Source: Roseiarcus sp050013915 (GTDB lineage: Bacteria; Pseudomonadota; Alphaproteobacteria; Rhizobiales; Beijerinckiaceae). Taken from it: DNA of 19,369 bases. A program made the position numbers and the translations under genes. This document shows, piece after piece, positions 1-7,504 of this stretch (position 1 is the stretch's first letter; each line of letters begins with the position of its first letter). The notes beneath the pieces are model-generated. The model saw only the letters and a list, made by a program, of their open reading frames with translations, was not told the origin of the DNA and made no database searches. Location: the NCBI GenBank assembly GCA_050013915.1, contig JBEKEI010000114.1:1-19369 (forward strand), read 5' to 3'.

Positions 1-422
1 CGCTGGCAGACCGCCAGGCTCGACGAACGCGCCCGCAGTGACGACGGGGACAAGGCGCGGGCCGTCCCGCGCGGGGGCCGGACGGCGGCGCGCCGAAGAG
101 CCCCGCGCGGGCTTCAATTTGCCTGCAACCCTCTGATTTGCCCCGATCCGCCGAAAAATCCATTTCCGAATATATCCACAACGAAAGGATTTGTCGGGCG
201 ACGAGGGGCGCAGCCGCCGATTTGGGTCGTCCAGGCGCCAGAGGCGGGCCGAGGGGGCAAGCGGGCAAGGGGATGAGCGATCGAACGGACAGACGCGCAG
301 TTGAACGCCCGTCGCCGCATGGCCACGCCGCCGTCGCGCCGTCAGGTCAGGGCGATCGGCGCGGCCGAACTCGGCCTGGCGCGTTGCGCAGCCGATCCGT
401 TGGTCAGTCGATCACACTGCGC
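1..422. other. Left-edge stretch without a convincing gene
   Basis: I see no recognisable protein here. Plus frame 1 is open from the window edge to about base 275, but its translation is a rich Arg/Gly/Pro string with no family resemblance, so it could be the tail of a gene cut by the edge or chance openness in GC-rich DNA. Bases 140-209 contain an imperfect inverted repeat: a left arm of GCCCC...CGCCGA...AAATCC, a loop of about 25 bases, and a matching right arm. It could fold as an RNA hairpin. The stretch lies downstream of the minus-strand chemoreceptor gene that ends at 423. Confidence 0.4.
140..209. repeat. Imperfect inverted repeat, possible structured RNA
   Basis: The left arm (140-161) and the reverse complement of the right arm (187-209) share GCCCC, then CGCC/GA, then AAATCC in order, with a few mismatches and a one-base length difference. 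The loop (162-186) is unusually AT-rich for this window. It has no U-tract, so a simple terminator is unlikely. Its function is unknown. Confidence 0.3.
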
Positions 423-1034
423 CTAGAATTCCTCCCAGCTGTCGGCGTCGCGGCCGCCAGCGCCATTGACGACCGCCTTGGACGCCGTGCGCACGGGCCG
501 CGCCGGCGCATTCGCCGCCGCCGGGCGCCGATTGCCCGCAATGGCGCGAACTTCCCCGCGAGCGCCTGCCGCCGGAGCTTTGGCGGCCGGCTTGAATGCA
601 TGCGGCGCGGACTTCTGCAATTCGCGGCGCATGGCGTTGTTGCCGGTGGCCCCGACCTGGAACTGGCCGATGAGACCCGACAATTGCGTGGTCTCCTGCG
701 ACAGGGAACGGCGCGCGGCGGTGGATTCCTCGACCATCGCGGCGTTCTGCTGCGTGGTCTGGTCCATCTGGTTGATCGCCGAGTTGATCTCCTGCAGCGC
801 CGTCGCCTGTTCCTCGGCGCCGGCGGCGATCGCGCCGACGACTTCGTTGATCTCGGTCACCTGGCTCATGATGCGCTCCAGCGACTTGCCGGTCTCGGCG
901 ACGAGCTTGACGCCGTGGTCGACCTGCGTCGTCGAAGTCGAGATGAGGCCCTTGATCTCCCTGGCGGCCTCCGCTCTGGCGTCGGCGTCCGATCTCCCTT
1001 CCGAGACGGCGCCGCCCAAATCGAATTTTCTCAT
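423..1034 (-). CDS. Short methyl-accepting chemotaxis protein C-terminal fragment
   Basis: This 203-residue protein matches only the descending half of a chemoreceptor signalling domain. After about 20 unrelated residues comes EIKGLISTSTTQVDHGVKLV, then ETGKSLERI, then a heptad-rich stretch with EEQATALQEIN and NQMDQTTQQNAAMVEESTAA (about residues 22-110). An Ala/Pro/Arg-rich linker follows, and the end is the tetrapeptide WEEF, which resembles the CheR/CheB-tethering pentapeptide of chemoreceptors. The sensor domain, membrane segments, HAMP and the CheA/CheW-binding hairpin tip are all missing. A good ribosome site (AAGGAAA, about 8 bases before the ATG) precedes the start, so the remnant may still be translated. 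It is divergent from the lut-like cluster, with 165 bases between. It is either a decayed receptor or a small stand-alone coiled-coil protein; I favour a remnant. Confidence 0.7.
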   Translation of the reverse strand: MRKFDLGGAVSEGRSDADARAEAAREIKGLISTSTTQVDHGVKLVAETGKSLERIMSQVTEINEVVGAIAAGAEEQATALQEINSAINQMDQTTQQNAAMVEESTAARRSLSQETTQLSGLIGQFQVGATGNNAMRRELQKSAPHAFKPAAKAPAAGARGEVRAIAGNRRPAAANAPARPVRTASKAVVNGAGGRDADSWEEF

Positions 1035-1199
1035 GAGAACGATTTCCTTGTCTGCGGTCCCGAAGGTCTGTTCGCGACAATTCGAACATGCAAGGAATGG
1101 TTTCGAGTGCGATCCGCTCGTCGTCCGCGGTCGGGACCGCGCGCCCGCAATTCACGCGCGGGCCTGATCGCGGCGGCGCGCCCCCGGGGTGAAATCGTG

Positions 1200-2381
1200 A
1201 TGCGGCGTTTGACGCTACTTTGCCTTGCTCTGGGGTGGGCCTGCATAGGCGTCGCGGCCGAGCCGATTGAAATCAAGATCGGCTATCTGCGGGGCGCGCC
1301 CTCCAGGATCAAACTATCGCTGATCGACGTCCCGGCCGACAATGACGGCCTCGCGGGCGCGCAATTGGCGATCGACGACGATAATACCACCGGCCGGTTT
1401 CTCGACCAGCGCTACCTGCTGTTCGACAGGCAGATCCGCGATGCGGACGATCCGCGCGCCGCCATCGAGGCTCTGGCGGACGCGGGCGTTTCATTCGTCG
1501 TCGCCGATCTCGGCGCCGACGATCTTCTGAAAGCCGCCGACGCCGGCAAGCTGCGCGGCGTCACGCTGATCAACGCCGGAGCGCCGGACGAGCGGCTGCG
1601 CGAGCAGGATTGCCGCGCCAATGTCGTGCATGTCGCCCCGACGCGCGCGATGCTTGCCGACGGCCTGGCGCAATATCTCGTGTGGAAGAAATGGCGCAAA
1701 TGGCTGCTCATCGTCGGGTCGCACGACAAGGACAAACTGTTCGCCGCCGCCCTGCGTCGCGCCGCGACGCGCTTCGGGGCGAAGATCGTCGATGAGCGCG
1801 AATTCACCGACACCGGCGGCGCGCGCCGCACCGACAGCGGGATTGTCGAGATCCAGCGCCAGATGCCGGCGTTCACTCAGGGCGCCCCTGACTATGACGT
1901 GCTTGTCGCGGCTGACGAAAGCGAGGTTTTCGCGGGGTATCTGCCCTATCGGACCTGGGACGCGCGCCCGGTCGCCGGCTCGGCCGGCCTCGTCCCGACG
2001 ACGTGGGACGCGGCCTTCGATCAATGGGGCGCGATTCAGTTGCAGAGCCGCTTCGCCAAGGCGGCGCATCGCTTCATGACGCCGCTCGACATGCAGGCAT
2101 GGACCGCGACCCGGCTTGTCGGCGAGGCGGCGGCGCGCGCAGGTTCGAGCGATCCCGCCAAGCTGTTCGCGTTCATCAAGAGCCCCGACTTTTCGCTCGC
2201 TGCATTCAAGGGTCAGAAGCTGACGCTGCGCGACTGGAACCTTCAATTGCGGCAGCCGATTCTCCTGTTCGACGGGCGCAACACGGTCTCGGTTTCGCCG
2301 CAGGAAGGTTTTTTGCATCAGTTCTCGGAACTCGATACGCTTGGCCTCGACCGTCCCGAGACCAGGTGCAAATTCAACTGA
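1200..2381 (+). CDS. lutA: Periplasmic ABC substrate-binding protein of the PQQ/lanthanide cluster (LutA-like)
   Basis: This 393-residue exported protein has an N-terminal signal peptide (MRRLTLLCLALGWACIGVAA, cleavage near residue 20). The rest has the two-lobed periplasmic-binding fold of the Leu/Ile/Val-binding class, starting with EIKIGYLRG and containing LAGAQLAIDDDNTTGRFL. It resembles the family annotated as ABC substrate-binding protein of PQQ-dependent alcohol dehydrogenase systems (TIGR03863); LutA of the M. extorquens lanthanide-uptake cluster is the assigned relative. The ATG at 1200 is chosen because it begins the signal peptide; the longer open frame upstream is low-quality sequence. 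It is the first gene of a tight plus-strand run, and the beta-propeller gene follows after 34 bases. The ligand (lanthanide complex or other) is inferred from context, not visible. Confidence 0.82.
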   Translation: MRRLTLLCLALGWACIGVAAEPIEIKIGYLRGAPSRIKLSLIDVPADNDGLAGAQLAIDDDNTTGRFLDQRYLLFDRQIRDADDPRAAIEALADAGVSFVVADLGADDLLKAADAGKLRGVTLINAGAPDERLREQDCRANVVHVAPTRAMLADGLAQYLVWKKWRKWLLIVGSHDKDKLFAAALRRAATRFGAKIVDEREFTDTGGARRTDSGIVEIQRQMPAFTQGAPDYDVLVAADESEVFAGYLPYRTWDARPVAGSAGLVPTTWDAAFDQWGAIQLQSRFAKAAHRFMTPLDMQAWTATRLVGEAAARAGSSDPAKLFAFIKSPDFSLAAFKGQKLTLRDWNLQLRQPILLFDGRNTVSVSPQEGFLHQFSELDTLGLDRPETRCKFN

Positions 2382-2415
2382 TCGGCGCCGAACCCCTTTT
2401 CTTGGAGAGATCGGC

Positions 2416-3399
2416 ATGTTCGACTCGAGCTGGATTGCGGCCTCCGTCCTCGCGCTTGCGGCGTCGCTGTTGGCCATGACCCCCGCCGACGCCTTTCTCG
2501 CCTACGTCTCCAACGAAAAGGGAAACTCGATCTCCGTCGTCGATACCGACAAGATGGCGACGGTCGCAACCATCAAGACCGGTCAGCGTCCGCGCGGCAT
2601 CGATGTTTCGCGCGACGGCAAGCTCGTGTATGTCGCCCTCGGCGATGACGACACGATCCAGATTTTCGACACCGGGACGTTGAAGAATGTCGGAGAACTG
2701 CCATCGGGACCTGACCCGGAGCAATTCACGATGGATCCGCCGGGGAAGCTCCTCTATGTCGCCAACGAGAACGACGCGATGGTGACCATCATCGATCTGG
2801 CGACGCGGCTGGCGCTGGGCCAGGTGGCGGTCGGAGTCGAACCCGAGGGCATGGCCGTCAGCCCGGATTCGAAGATTCTGGTTTGCACCTCCGAGACGAC
2901 GAGCATGGCCCATTTCATCGACACGGCCAGCCATGAAGTCTTGGCCAGCGTGCTGCTCGGGTCGCGACCGCGCTTTTCGGCGTTCAAGGCGGATGGGTCG
3001 GAACTATGGGTGACGTCGGAAGTCGGCGGGGGCCTCGCGATCATCGATCCGGCGACGCGGCGTATCAAGCAAACGGTCAACTTCGAGATTCCGGGGCTGC
3101 GCGCCGAAGCGATCCAGCCGGTCGGCGTGAACATCACCAAGGACGGCAAGCTCGGCTTCATCGATCTCGGGCCCGCCAATCGGGTGGCGGTGGTCGACGG
3201 CGCCTCCCACGCCGTCTTGAAATATCTGCTGGTCGGACAAAGGGTCTGGCATGGCGCCTTCACCCCGGATGAGAAATATCTGCTGGTCGCCAACGGCGTC
3301 TCGAACGATGTCTCGGTCATTGACGTGGCGCGGTTGCAGGTCGTCAAATCCATCCAGGTCGGCGAACTTCCCTGGGGCGTCGCGTTCGGGCCGAACTAA
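2416..3399 (+). CDS. Exported YVTN-type beta-propeller protein of the PQQ cluster
   Basis: This 327-residue protein has a signal peptide (about residues 1-26, ending PADAF) followed by six to seven propeller blades. The blades show the recurring pattern YVSNEKGNSISVVDTD, YVALGDDDTIQIFDT, YVANENDAMVTIIDLATR and LLVANGVSNDVSVIDVARL. This matches the PQQ-dependent catabolism-associated beta-propeller family (TIGR03866), which corresponds to my recollection of LutD in the lanthanide cluster. It probably acts in the periplasm beside the binding protein. The start is the ATG at 2416, preceded by GGAGAGA five bases upstream; an in-frame TTG at 2341 lies inside the previous gene and is rejected. The ATPase gene begins 12 bases after the stop, which points to one transcript. 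The biochemical role of this family is not established. Confidence 0.82.
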   Translation: MFDSSWIAASVLALAASLLAMTPADAFLAYVSNEKGNSISVVDTDKMATVATIKTGQRPRGIDVSRDGKLVYVALGDDDTIQIFDTGTLKNVGELPSGPDPEQFTMDPPGKLLYVANENDAMVTIIDLATRLALGQVAVGVEPEGMAVSPDSKILVCTSETTSMAHFIDTASHEVLASVLLGSRPRFSAFKADGSELWVTSEVGGGLAIIDPATRRIKQTVNFEIPGLRAEAIQPVGVNITKDGKLGFIDLGPANRVAVVDGASHAVLKYLLVGQRVWHGAFTPDEKYLLVANGVSNDVSVIDVARLQVVKSIQVGELPWGVAFGPN

Positions 3400-3411
3400 G
3401 CAAAAGAACCC

Positions 3412-4188
3412 ATGACCGTCTCCGACGTCCCGCAAACGCCCGCGCTCGACGTCGAGAACGTCAGCCGCTCTTTTGGCGCCCGCCGAGCGCTCGATGGGGT
3501 CAGTGTGCGCGTTGCAGCCGCCTCCTTCACCGTCCTTCTCGGCCTAAACGGGGCCGGCAAGTCGACGCTGTTTTCGTTGATCACGCGCCTTTACGCCACG
3601 CGCTCGGGACGCATTCGCATCTTCGGACACGATATTGCGCGCGAGCCTGGGCGCGCCCTGAGCCAGCTCGGCGTGGTTTTCCAGTCGCGCGCGCTCGACC
3701 TCGACATTTCTATCCAGCAAAACCTCGTCTATCACGCCGCGTTGCACGGGATCGGCAGGAGGAGGGCTCTGGCGCGCACCGAAGAGCTCCTGCGCCAGGC
3801 AGGCCTGGCCGATCGCGCGCGCGACAAGGTCGGCAATCTCTCGGGCGGCCAGATGCGGCGCGTGGAAATAGCGCGCGCGCTGCTGCATCGGCCCCGACTG
3901 CTGCTGCTCGACGAACCGACGGTTGGTCTCGACGTCAAGGCGCGCGCCGACATTCTCCATCGCGTTCGTGCGCTTGTGAGCGAGCAAGGCGTCGGCGTGC
4001 TCTGGGCGACCCATCTGATCGACGAGGTCGCGACAGGCGATGGCGTCGTCGTCTTGCATCACGGCCGGGTGCTGGCGCAAGGGTCGGTCGCGGATGTCCT
4101 CGAGGCCACGGGCAAAGATGGGATCCGCGCCGCGTTCGCGAGCCTCACGCACATGGACGGCGACGGCGCAGAAGGAGACGGTGCGTGA
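3412..4188 (+). CDS. lutE: ABC transporter ATP-binding protein (LutE-like)
   Basis: This 258-residue ABC ATPase has every core motif: Walker A GLNGAGKST (residues 44-52), Q-loop Gln91 in VVFQSRALD, signature LSGGQ (143-147), Walker B LLLLDE (163-168) and switch His201 in WATHL. It belongs to the export-type/ABC-2 partner class, and context fits the PQQ-associated ATPase family (TIGR03864; LutE in M. extorquens). It energises the permease encoded next. The stop codon overlaps the GTG start of the permease gene by four bases (GTGA), a sign of translational coupling. The combination of a periplasmic binding protein with an ABC-2 type permease is unusual for classical importers but is a feature of this cluster. 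Confidence 0.88.
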   Translation: MTVSDVPQTPALDVENVSRSFGARRALDGVSVRVAAASFTVLLGLNGAGKSTLFSLITRLYATRSGRIRIFGHDIAREPGRALSQLGVVFQSRALDLDISIQQNLVYHAALHGIGRRRALARTEELLRQAGLADRARDKVGNLSGGQMRRVEIARALLHRPRLLLLDEPTVGLDVKARADILHRVRALVSEQGVGVLWATHLIDEVATGDGVVVLHHGRVLAQGSVADVLEATGKDGIRAAFASLTHMDGDGAEGDGA

Positions 4189-5027
4189 GCGCCCACGCCA
4201 AGGTCGTGCCGATCAGTGGCTTCACGCTGGCGCAATATGGCATCTGCCTCGCCGGCATCGTCTGGCGCGAGGCGCTGCGCTTCGTTCACCAGCGCGAGCG
4301 CTTCGTCTCCGCCCTGGTGCGCCCGCTCGTCTGGCTGTTCATTTTTGCTGCAGGCTTCCGGCAGGTGCTCGGCGTCTCGATCATTCCGCCTTACGAAACC
4401 TACGTGCTCTATGAAGTCTATATCACCCCGGGCCTGATCGCGATGATCCAGCTGTTCAACGGCATGCAATCCTCGCTGACGATGGTCTATGATCGCGAGA
4501 CGGGCGGCATGCGCACATTGCTCGTCAGTCCGTTTCCGCGTTGGTGGCTGCTGACCTCCAAGCTGCTGGCGGGAACGATCGTGTCGATGCTGCAGGCCTA
4601 CGCCTATCTCTTGATCGCGTGGTTCTGGGAGATCCAGCCCCCGACCGTCGGCTACTTCACACTGGCGCCGGCGCTACTTGTCAGCGGGCTGATGCTCGGC
4701 GCCCTCGGGATGCTGATCTCGTCGATGATCAAGCAGCTCGAGAATTTTTCGGGCGTGATGAATTTCGTCATTTTCCCGATGTTCTTCGCTTCATCGGCGC
4801 TGTATCCGCTCTGGCGCGTCAGGGAATCGAGCCCGTTCTTGTATTATGTCTGCCAGTTGAACCCGTTTACCCATGCCACAGAGCTCATCCGCTTTGCGCT
4901 CTACGGGCGGGTTTCATGGATTTCGCTGGCGGTCGTCGCAGGCTGCGCGGCGGTTTTTCTGTTCGGAGCGATCGTCGCTTATGATCCGGCGCGCGGATTT
5001 CTTGTCCGACGCGGCGCGGCCGGGTGA
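4185..5027 (+). CDS. lutF: ABC-2 type permease (LutF/PedC-like)
   Basis: This 280-residue inner-membrane protein has about six hydrophobic segments (near residues 44-62, 78-98, 122-148, 158-180, 190-208 and 245-266). It carries the ABC-2 family signature near the end, NPFTHATELIRFAL (226-239), plus the cytoplasmic loop DRETGGMRTLLVSPFPRWW (103-121) typical of the family. The start is a GTG that overlaps the ATPase stop by four bases. It matches the PQQ-linked permease family (TIGR03861, PedC in pseudomonads, LutF in M. extorquens). It forms the membrane part of the transporter with the preceding ATPase. About 117 bases separate it from the next gene. Transport direction is not settled by sequence. 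Confidence 0.85.
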   Translation: MSAHAKVVPISGFTLAQYGICLAGIVWREALRFVHQRERFVSALVRPLVWLFIFAAGFRQVLGVSIIPPYETYVLYEVYITPGLIAMIQLFNGMQSSLTMVYDRETGGMRTLLVSPFPRWWLLTSKLLAGTIVSMLQAYAYLLIAWFWEIQPPTVGYFTLAPALLVSGLMLGALGMLISSMIKQLENFSGVMNFVIFPMFFASSALYPLWRVRESSPFLYYVCQLNPFTHATELIRFALYGRVSWISLAVVAGCAAVFLFGAIVAYDPARGFLVRRGAAG

Positions 5028-5144
5028 TCGGCGCCGACCGCGACGGTCCGCCTCCGGGATGACAGGCCGATCGTGAGAAGGTAGCTTCGCCGCGCAGGGG
5101 CGCGCCGAGGCGCCAAGTCGAGAACTCTCGGGCAGGAGCAGGAC

Positions 5145-5486
5145 GTGACCAAATGCGCGGCGTTCGCAACCCTGCTGGCGGCAATGCTGCCTGCCGCCGT
5201 TCTCGCCAAGGACACGCGGCTGTGGAACTTGACGGCCAATACGATCACTTCGTTGCGGCTTTCACCCGCCGGCCGGAACGAGTGGGGTCAGAATCAGACG
5301 ATCAACGATTCCGACGGCTCCGTGGATCATGACGAACGGCTGAAAATAACCGGCGCGGCGTCGGGCGCCTATGACATTGAGTTCGTCGACGACAGCGGGC
5401 GGACCTGTTTCGTCGACAACGTTCAGATCAAGGAAGGTTCGGTCTTCGCCATCGAAGAAAAGAACCTGAAGAACTGTTCGAAATAG
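5145..5486 (+). CDS. Small exported protein with an EF-hand-like acidic loop
   Basis: This 113-residue protein has a signal peptide (1-21, ending VLA-KD). The mature part is about 92 residues, with two cysteines (Cys88 and Cys111) that could form a disulfide. Residues 53-64 read INDSDGSVDHDE. Placed on the 12-position EF-hand loop, this gives Asp at 3, Asp at 5, Gly at 6, Val at 8, Asp at 9 and Glu at 12; only position 1 (Ile rather than Asp) departs. The GTG start follows a good AGGAGCAGGA ribosome site. It occupies the place of the small exported genes in lut clusters (LutG-like by position). A metal-binding or dehydrogenase-maturation role in the periplasm is an inference; no characterised family was recognised. 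Confidence 0.75.
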   Translation: MTKCAAFATLLAAMLPAAVLAKDTRLWNLTANTITSLRLSPAGRNEWGQNQTINDSDGSVDHDERLKITGAASGAYDIEFVDDSGRTCFVDNVQIKEGSVFAIEEKNLKNCSK

Positions 5487-5578
5487 GCGCCATTTCCTTC
5501 TTGCTGCTTTGCAAAAGTACTGTGCTGCGTTGCACGCCAAATCCCTCGCGCATCGCCGCCAGGCGGGAAATTGGCGCC
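5486..5578. repeat. Spaced inverted repeat between small exported gene and dehydrogenase
   Basis: GGCGCCATTTCC (5486-5497, starting on the last base of the stop codon) and GGAAATTGGCGCC (5566-5578) are reverse complements apart from one extra base. They enclose about 68 bases. The arms could pair in RNA or be two half-sites ahead of the dehydrogenase gene. No function is assigned. Confidence 0.35.
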
Positions 5579-5650
5579 TTCCCAAAGCTCCGTCAGTTAT
5601 GCACTAATGCCGTCTCTGGGCGGGTTGCACGACCCAGTCGGGAGGAAGCT

Positions 5651-7375
5651 ATGAACAAGCGGATCGGGCTGGCGCTCGCACTCGCGGGCGCAATGAGTTT
5701 GGCGGGGGCGGCGATGACCGCCAACGCGGCAGATGAGGTCAAGGGCGACGCGGCGGCGAAGGCGGCGGCAGCCGTCAAGATGACCACGGTCACGCAGGAT
5801 CTGCTTGATAAGGCCGCCAACGACAGCGCCAATTTCCTGCAAACGAATGGCAATTATTGGCAGACCCGGTTCCATCCGGCCGGCCAGATCACGCCCGCCA
5901 ACGTCAAGAACCTGCGCACCGCCTGGATATTCCAGACAGATATCCTCGACACGCTCGAAACCTCGCCAATCGTGGTCAACGGCGTGATGTTCGTGACCAC
6001 CGCCTTCGATCACGTCTATGCCTTGAACGCCGCGACGGGCGATCAGATCTGGGAATACAAGCACAAGATGGGCCCGGTCACGACCTATTGCTGCGGTCCC
6101 AACAATCGCGGCGTCGCAGTCTATGGCGACAATGTCTATCTGGCGACCCTCGATGCCAAGCTGGTCGCGCTCGACGCCAAGACCGGCGACGTCAAATGGT
6201 CGAAGGACGTCGCCGATCCCGAGAAGGGCTATTCAGAGACCATGGCGCCGACCGCCGTGAAGGGCCTGATCCTGCTGGGCACCAACGGGGGCGAATACGG
6301 CATTCGCGGTTTCGTCAAGGCTTTCGACGCCGCGACCGGCGACCTGAAATGGACTTTCGACACGGCGCCGGAAAATTCGCAGGGCGTCTGGGCGACGAAG
6401 GACGCGACGGGCCGCGACATGCATCGCGACATCGCAGCGGAAAAGGCGGCCTACGCCAAGAACGGCGACCCCTATAAGACATTGGGCGGCGGCGTTTGGC
6501 AGAACCCGTCCGTGGACCTCGCGACCAACCGCATATATTTCGTGGTCGGGAACCCCTCGCCCGACCTCGACGGCTCGCTCCGGCCCGGCGACAATCTCTA
6601 TACCGACTCGCTGGTCTCTCTCGATCTGGATACCGGCAAATACGTCTGCCACTTCCAGTATATCGCTCATGATCTTTGGGATCTCGACGCGGTCTCGCCG
6701 ACCGTGATCGCCAAAGTCGCCGACAAGGACGGCAAGACGATCACCGGCGTGATGCACGCCGGCAAGACCGGCCATCTCTATGTCCACGACGCCAAGGACT
6801 GCAGCCTGATTCGCTTCTCGGAAGCGATGATCCCGCAGGAGAACATGTGGACGCTGCCGACCAAGGACGGCGCCCGCATGCTTCCAGGCGCCAATGGCGG
6901 CAACGAATGGTCGCCGATCGCCACCAACCCGAAGCTCAACCTCGCCTACTCGCTGAACCTGCATCAGCCGATGACCTACCACGTCGACTCCTCGCCCTAT
7001 CCCGACGGCAAGCTTTGGCTGGGCGGCGCGTTCAAGGTCATTCCGACCGAGGAACAATGGGGCAAGCTCGTCGCGGTCAACTACAACACGGGCAAGATTC
7101 AGTGGAGCGCGAAGGTTCCCGAGCCCATGATCGGCGGCGCTCTGGCGACGGCGAGCGGGCTCGTGTTCGCCGGCGAAGCCAACGGTCATTTCAAGGCCTA
7201 TGACGCCAAGAGCGGCGCCGTTCTCTGGAACTTCAACGCCGGCGCGGGCGTCAATGCGCCGCCCTCGACCTATATGGCCGGCGGCAAGCAATATGTGGTC
7301 GTGGGGGCTGGCGGCAACACGCAGATCGACGCCAAGCGCGGCAATTCGATCATTGCGTTTGCGGTTTCGCCCTGA
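5651..7375 (+). CDS. PQQ-dependent alcohol dehydrogenase, lanthanide-type active site
   Basis: This 574-residue periplasmic quinoprotein has a signal peptide (1-27, ending ANAA-DE) and an eight-bladed propeller with tryptophan-docking repeats such as ALNAATGDQIWEY, ALDAKTGDVKWSKD and AFDAATGDLKWTFD. Adjacent Cys147-Cys148 are the disulfide that stacks on PQQ. Predicted metal ligands are Glu215, Asn301 and the catalytic Asp344; the 43-residue Asn-Asp spacing matches XoxF. Asp346, two residues after the catalytic Asp (WDLD), is the extra ligand linked to lanthanide use in XoxF/PedH enzymes. Membrane glucose dehydrogenases also show a WDxD motif, so metal preference remains inferred. It is shorter than typical XoxF (about 600) and probably oxidises a short alcohol. 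GGAGGAA sits just before the ATG. A terminator follows. Confidence 0.88.
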   Translation: MNKRIGLALALAGAMSLAGAAMTANAADEVKGDAAAKAAAAVKMTTVTQDLLDKAANDSANFLQTNGNYWQTRFHPAGQITPANVKNLRTAWIFQTDILDTLETSPIVVNGVMFVTTAFDHVYALNAATGDQIWEYKHKMGPVTTYCCGPNNRGVAVYGDNVYLATLDAKLVALDAKTGDVKWSKDVADPEKGYSETMAPTAVKGLILLGTNGGEYGIRGFVKAFDAATGDLKWTFDTAPENSQGVWATKDATGRDMHRDIAAEKAAYAKNGDPYKTLGGGVWQNPSVDLATNRIYFVVGNPSPDLDGSLRPGDNLYTDSLVSLDLDTGKYVCHFQYIAHDLWDLDAVSPTVIAKVADKDGKTITGVMHAGKTGHLYVHDAKDCSLIRFSEAMIPQENMWTLPTKDGARMLPGANGGNEWSPIATNPKLNLAYSLNLHQPMTYHVDSSPYPDGKLWLGGAFKVIPTEEQWGKLVAVNYNTGKIQWSAKVPEPMIGGALATASGLVFAGEANGHFKAYDAKSGAVLWNFNAGAGVNAPPSTYMAGGKQYVVVGAGGNTQIDAKRGNSIIAFAVSP

Positions 7376-7429
7376 GGACCGGACAATTGGAGGGCGGCGA
7401 CCTCGCGCCGCTGCCTGAAAAAGCATTCC

Positions 7430-7460
7430 GTGGGGCCGGCGACGCCGGCCCCACATTTTT
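7430..7460 (+). terminator. Rho-independent terminator after the dehydrogenase gene
   Basis: A perfect 11-base-pair stem (GTGGGGCCGGC at 7430-7440 with GCCGGCCCCAC at 7444-7454) with a three-base loop is followed by ATTTTT. It lies 55 bases after the dehydrogenase stop and 45 bases before the cytochrome start, so it should reduce or end read-through into the cytochrome gene. Confidence 0.88.
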
Positions 7461-7504
7461 GACCCGACGCCGCACGACCAGCCAGCCGCCTCGAGACCCC
7501 GACC

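Noticed and set aside
138..1199. Upstream extension of the binding-protein frame to base 138
   Set aside because: It runs opposite the chemoreceptor gene and lacks protein-like character. The signal peptide begins at the ATG at 1200.
5145..5486. The small exported protein as a lanmodulin
   Set aside because: Lanmodulin has several full EF-hands with Pro at position 2; here there is a single imperfect loop without that Pro.
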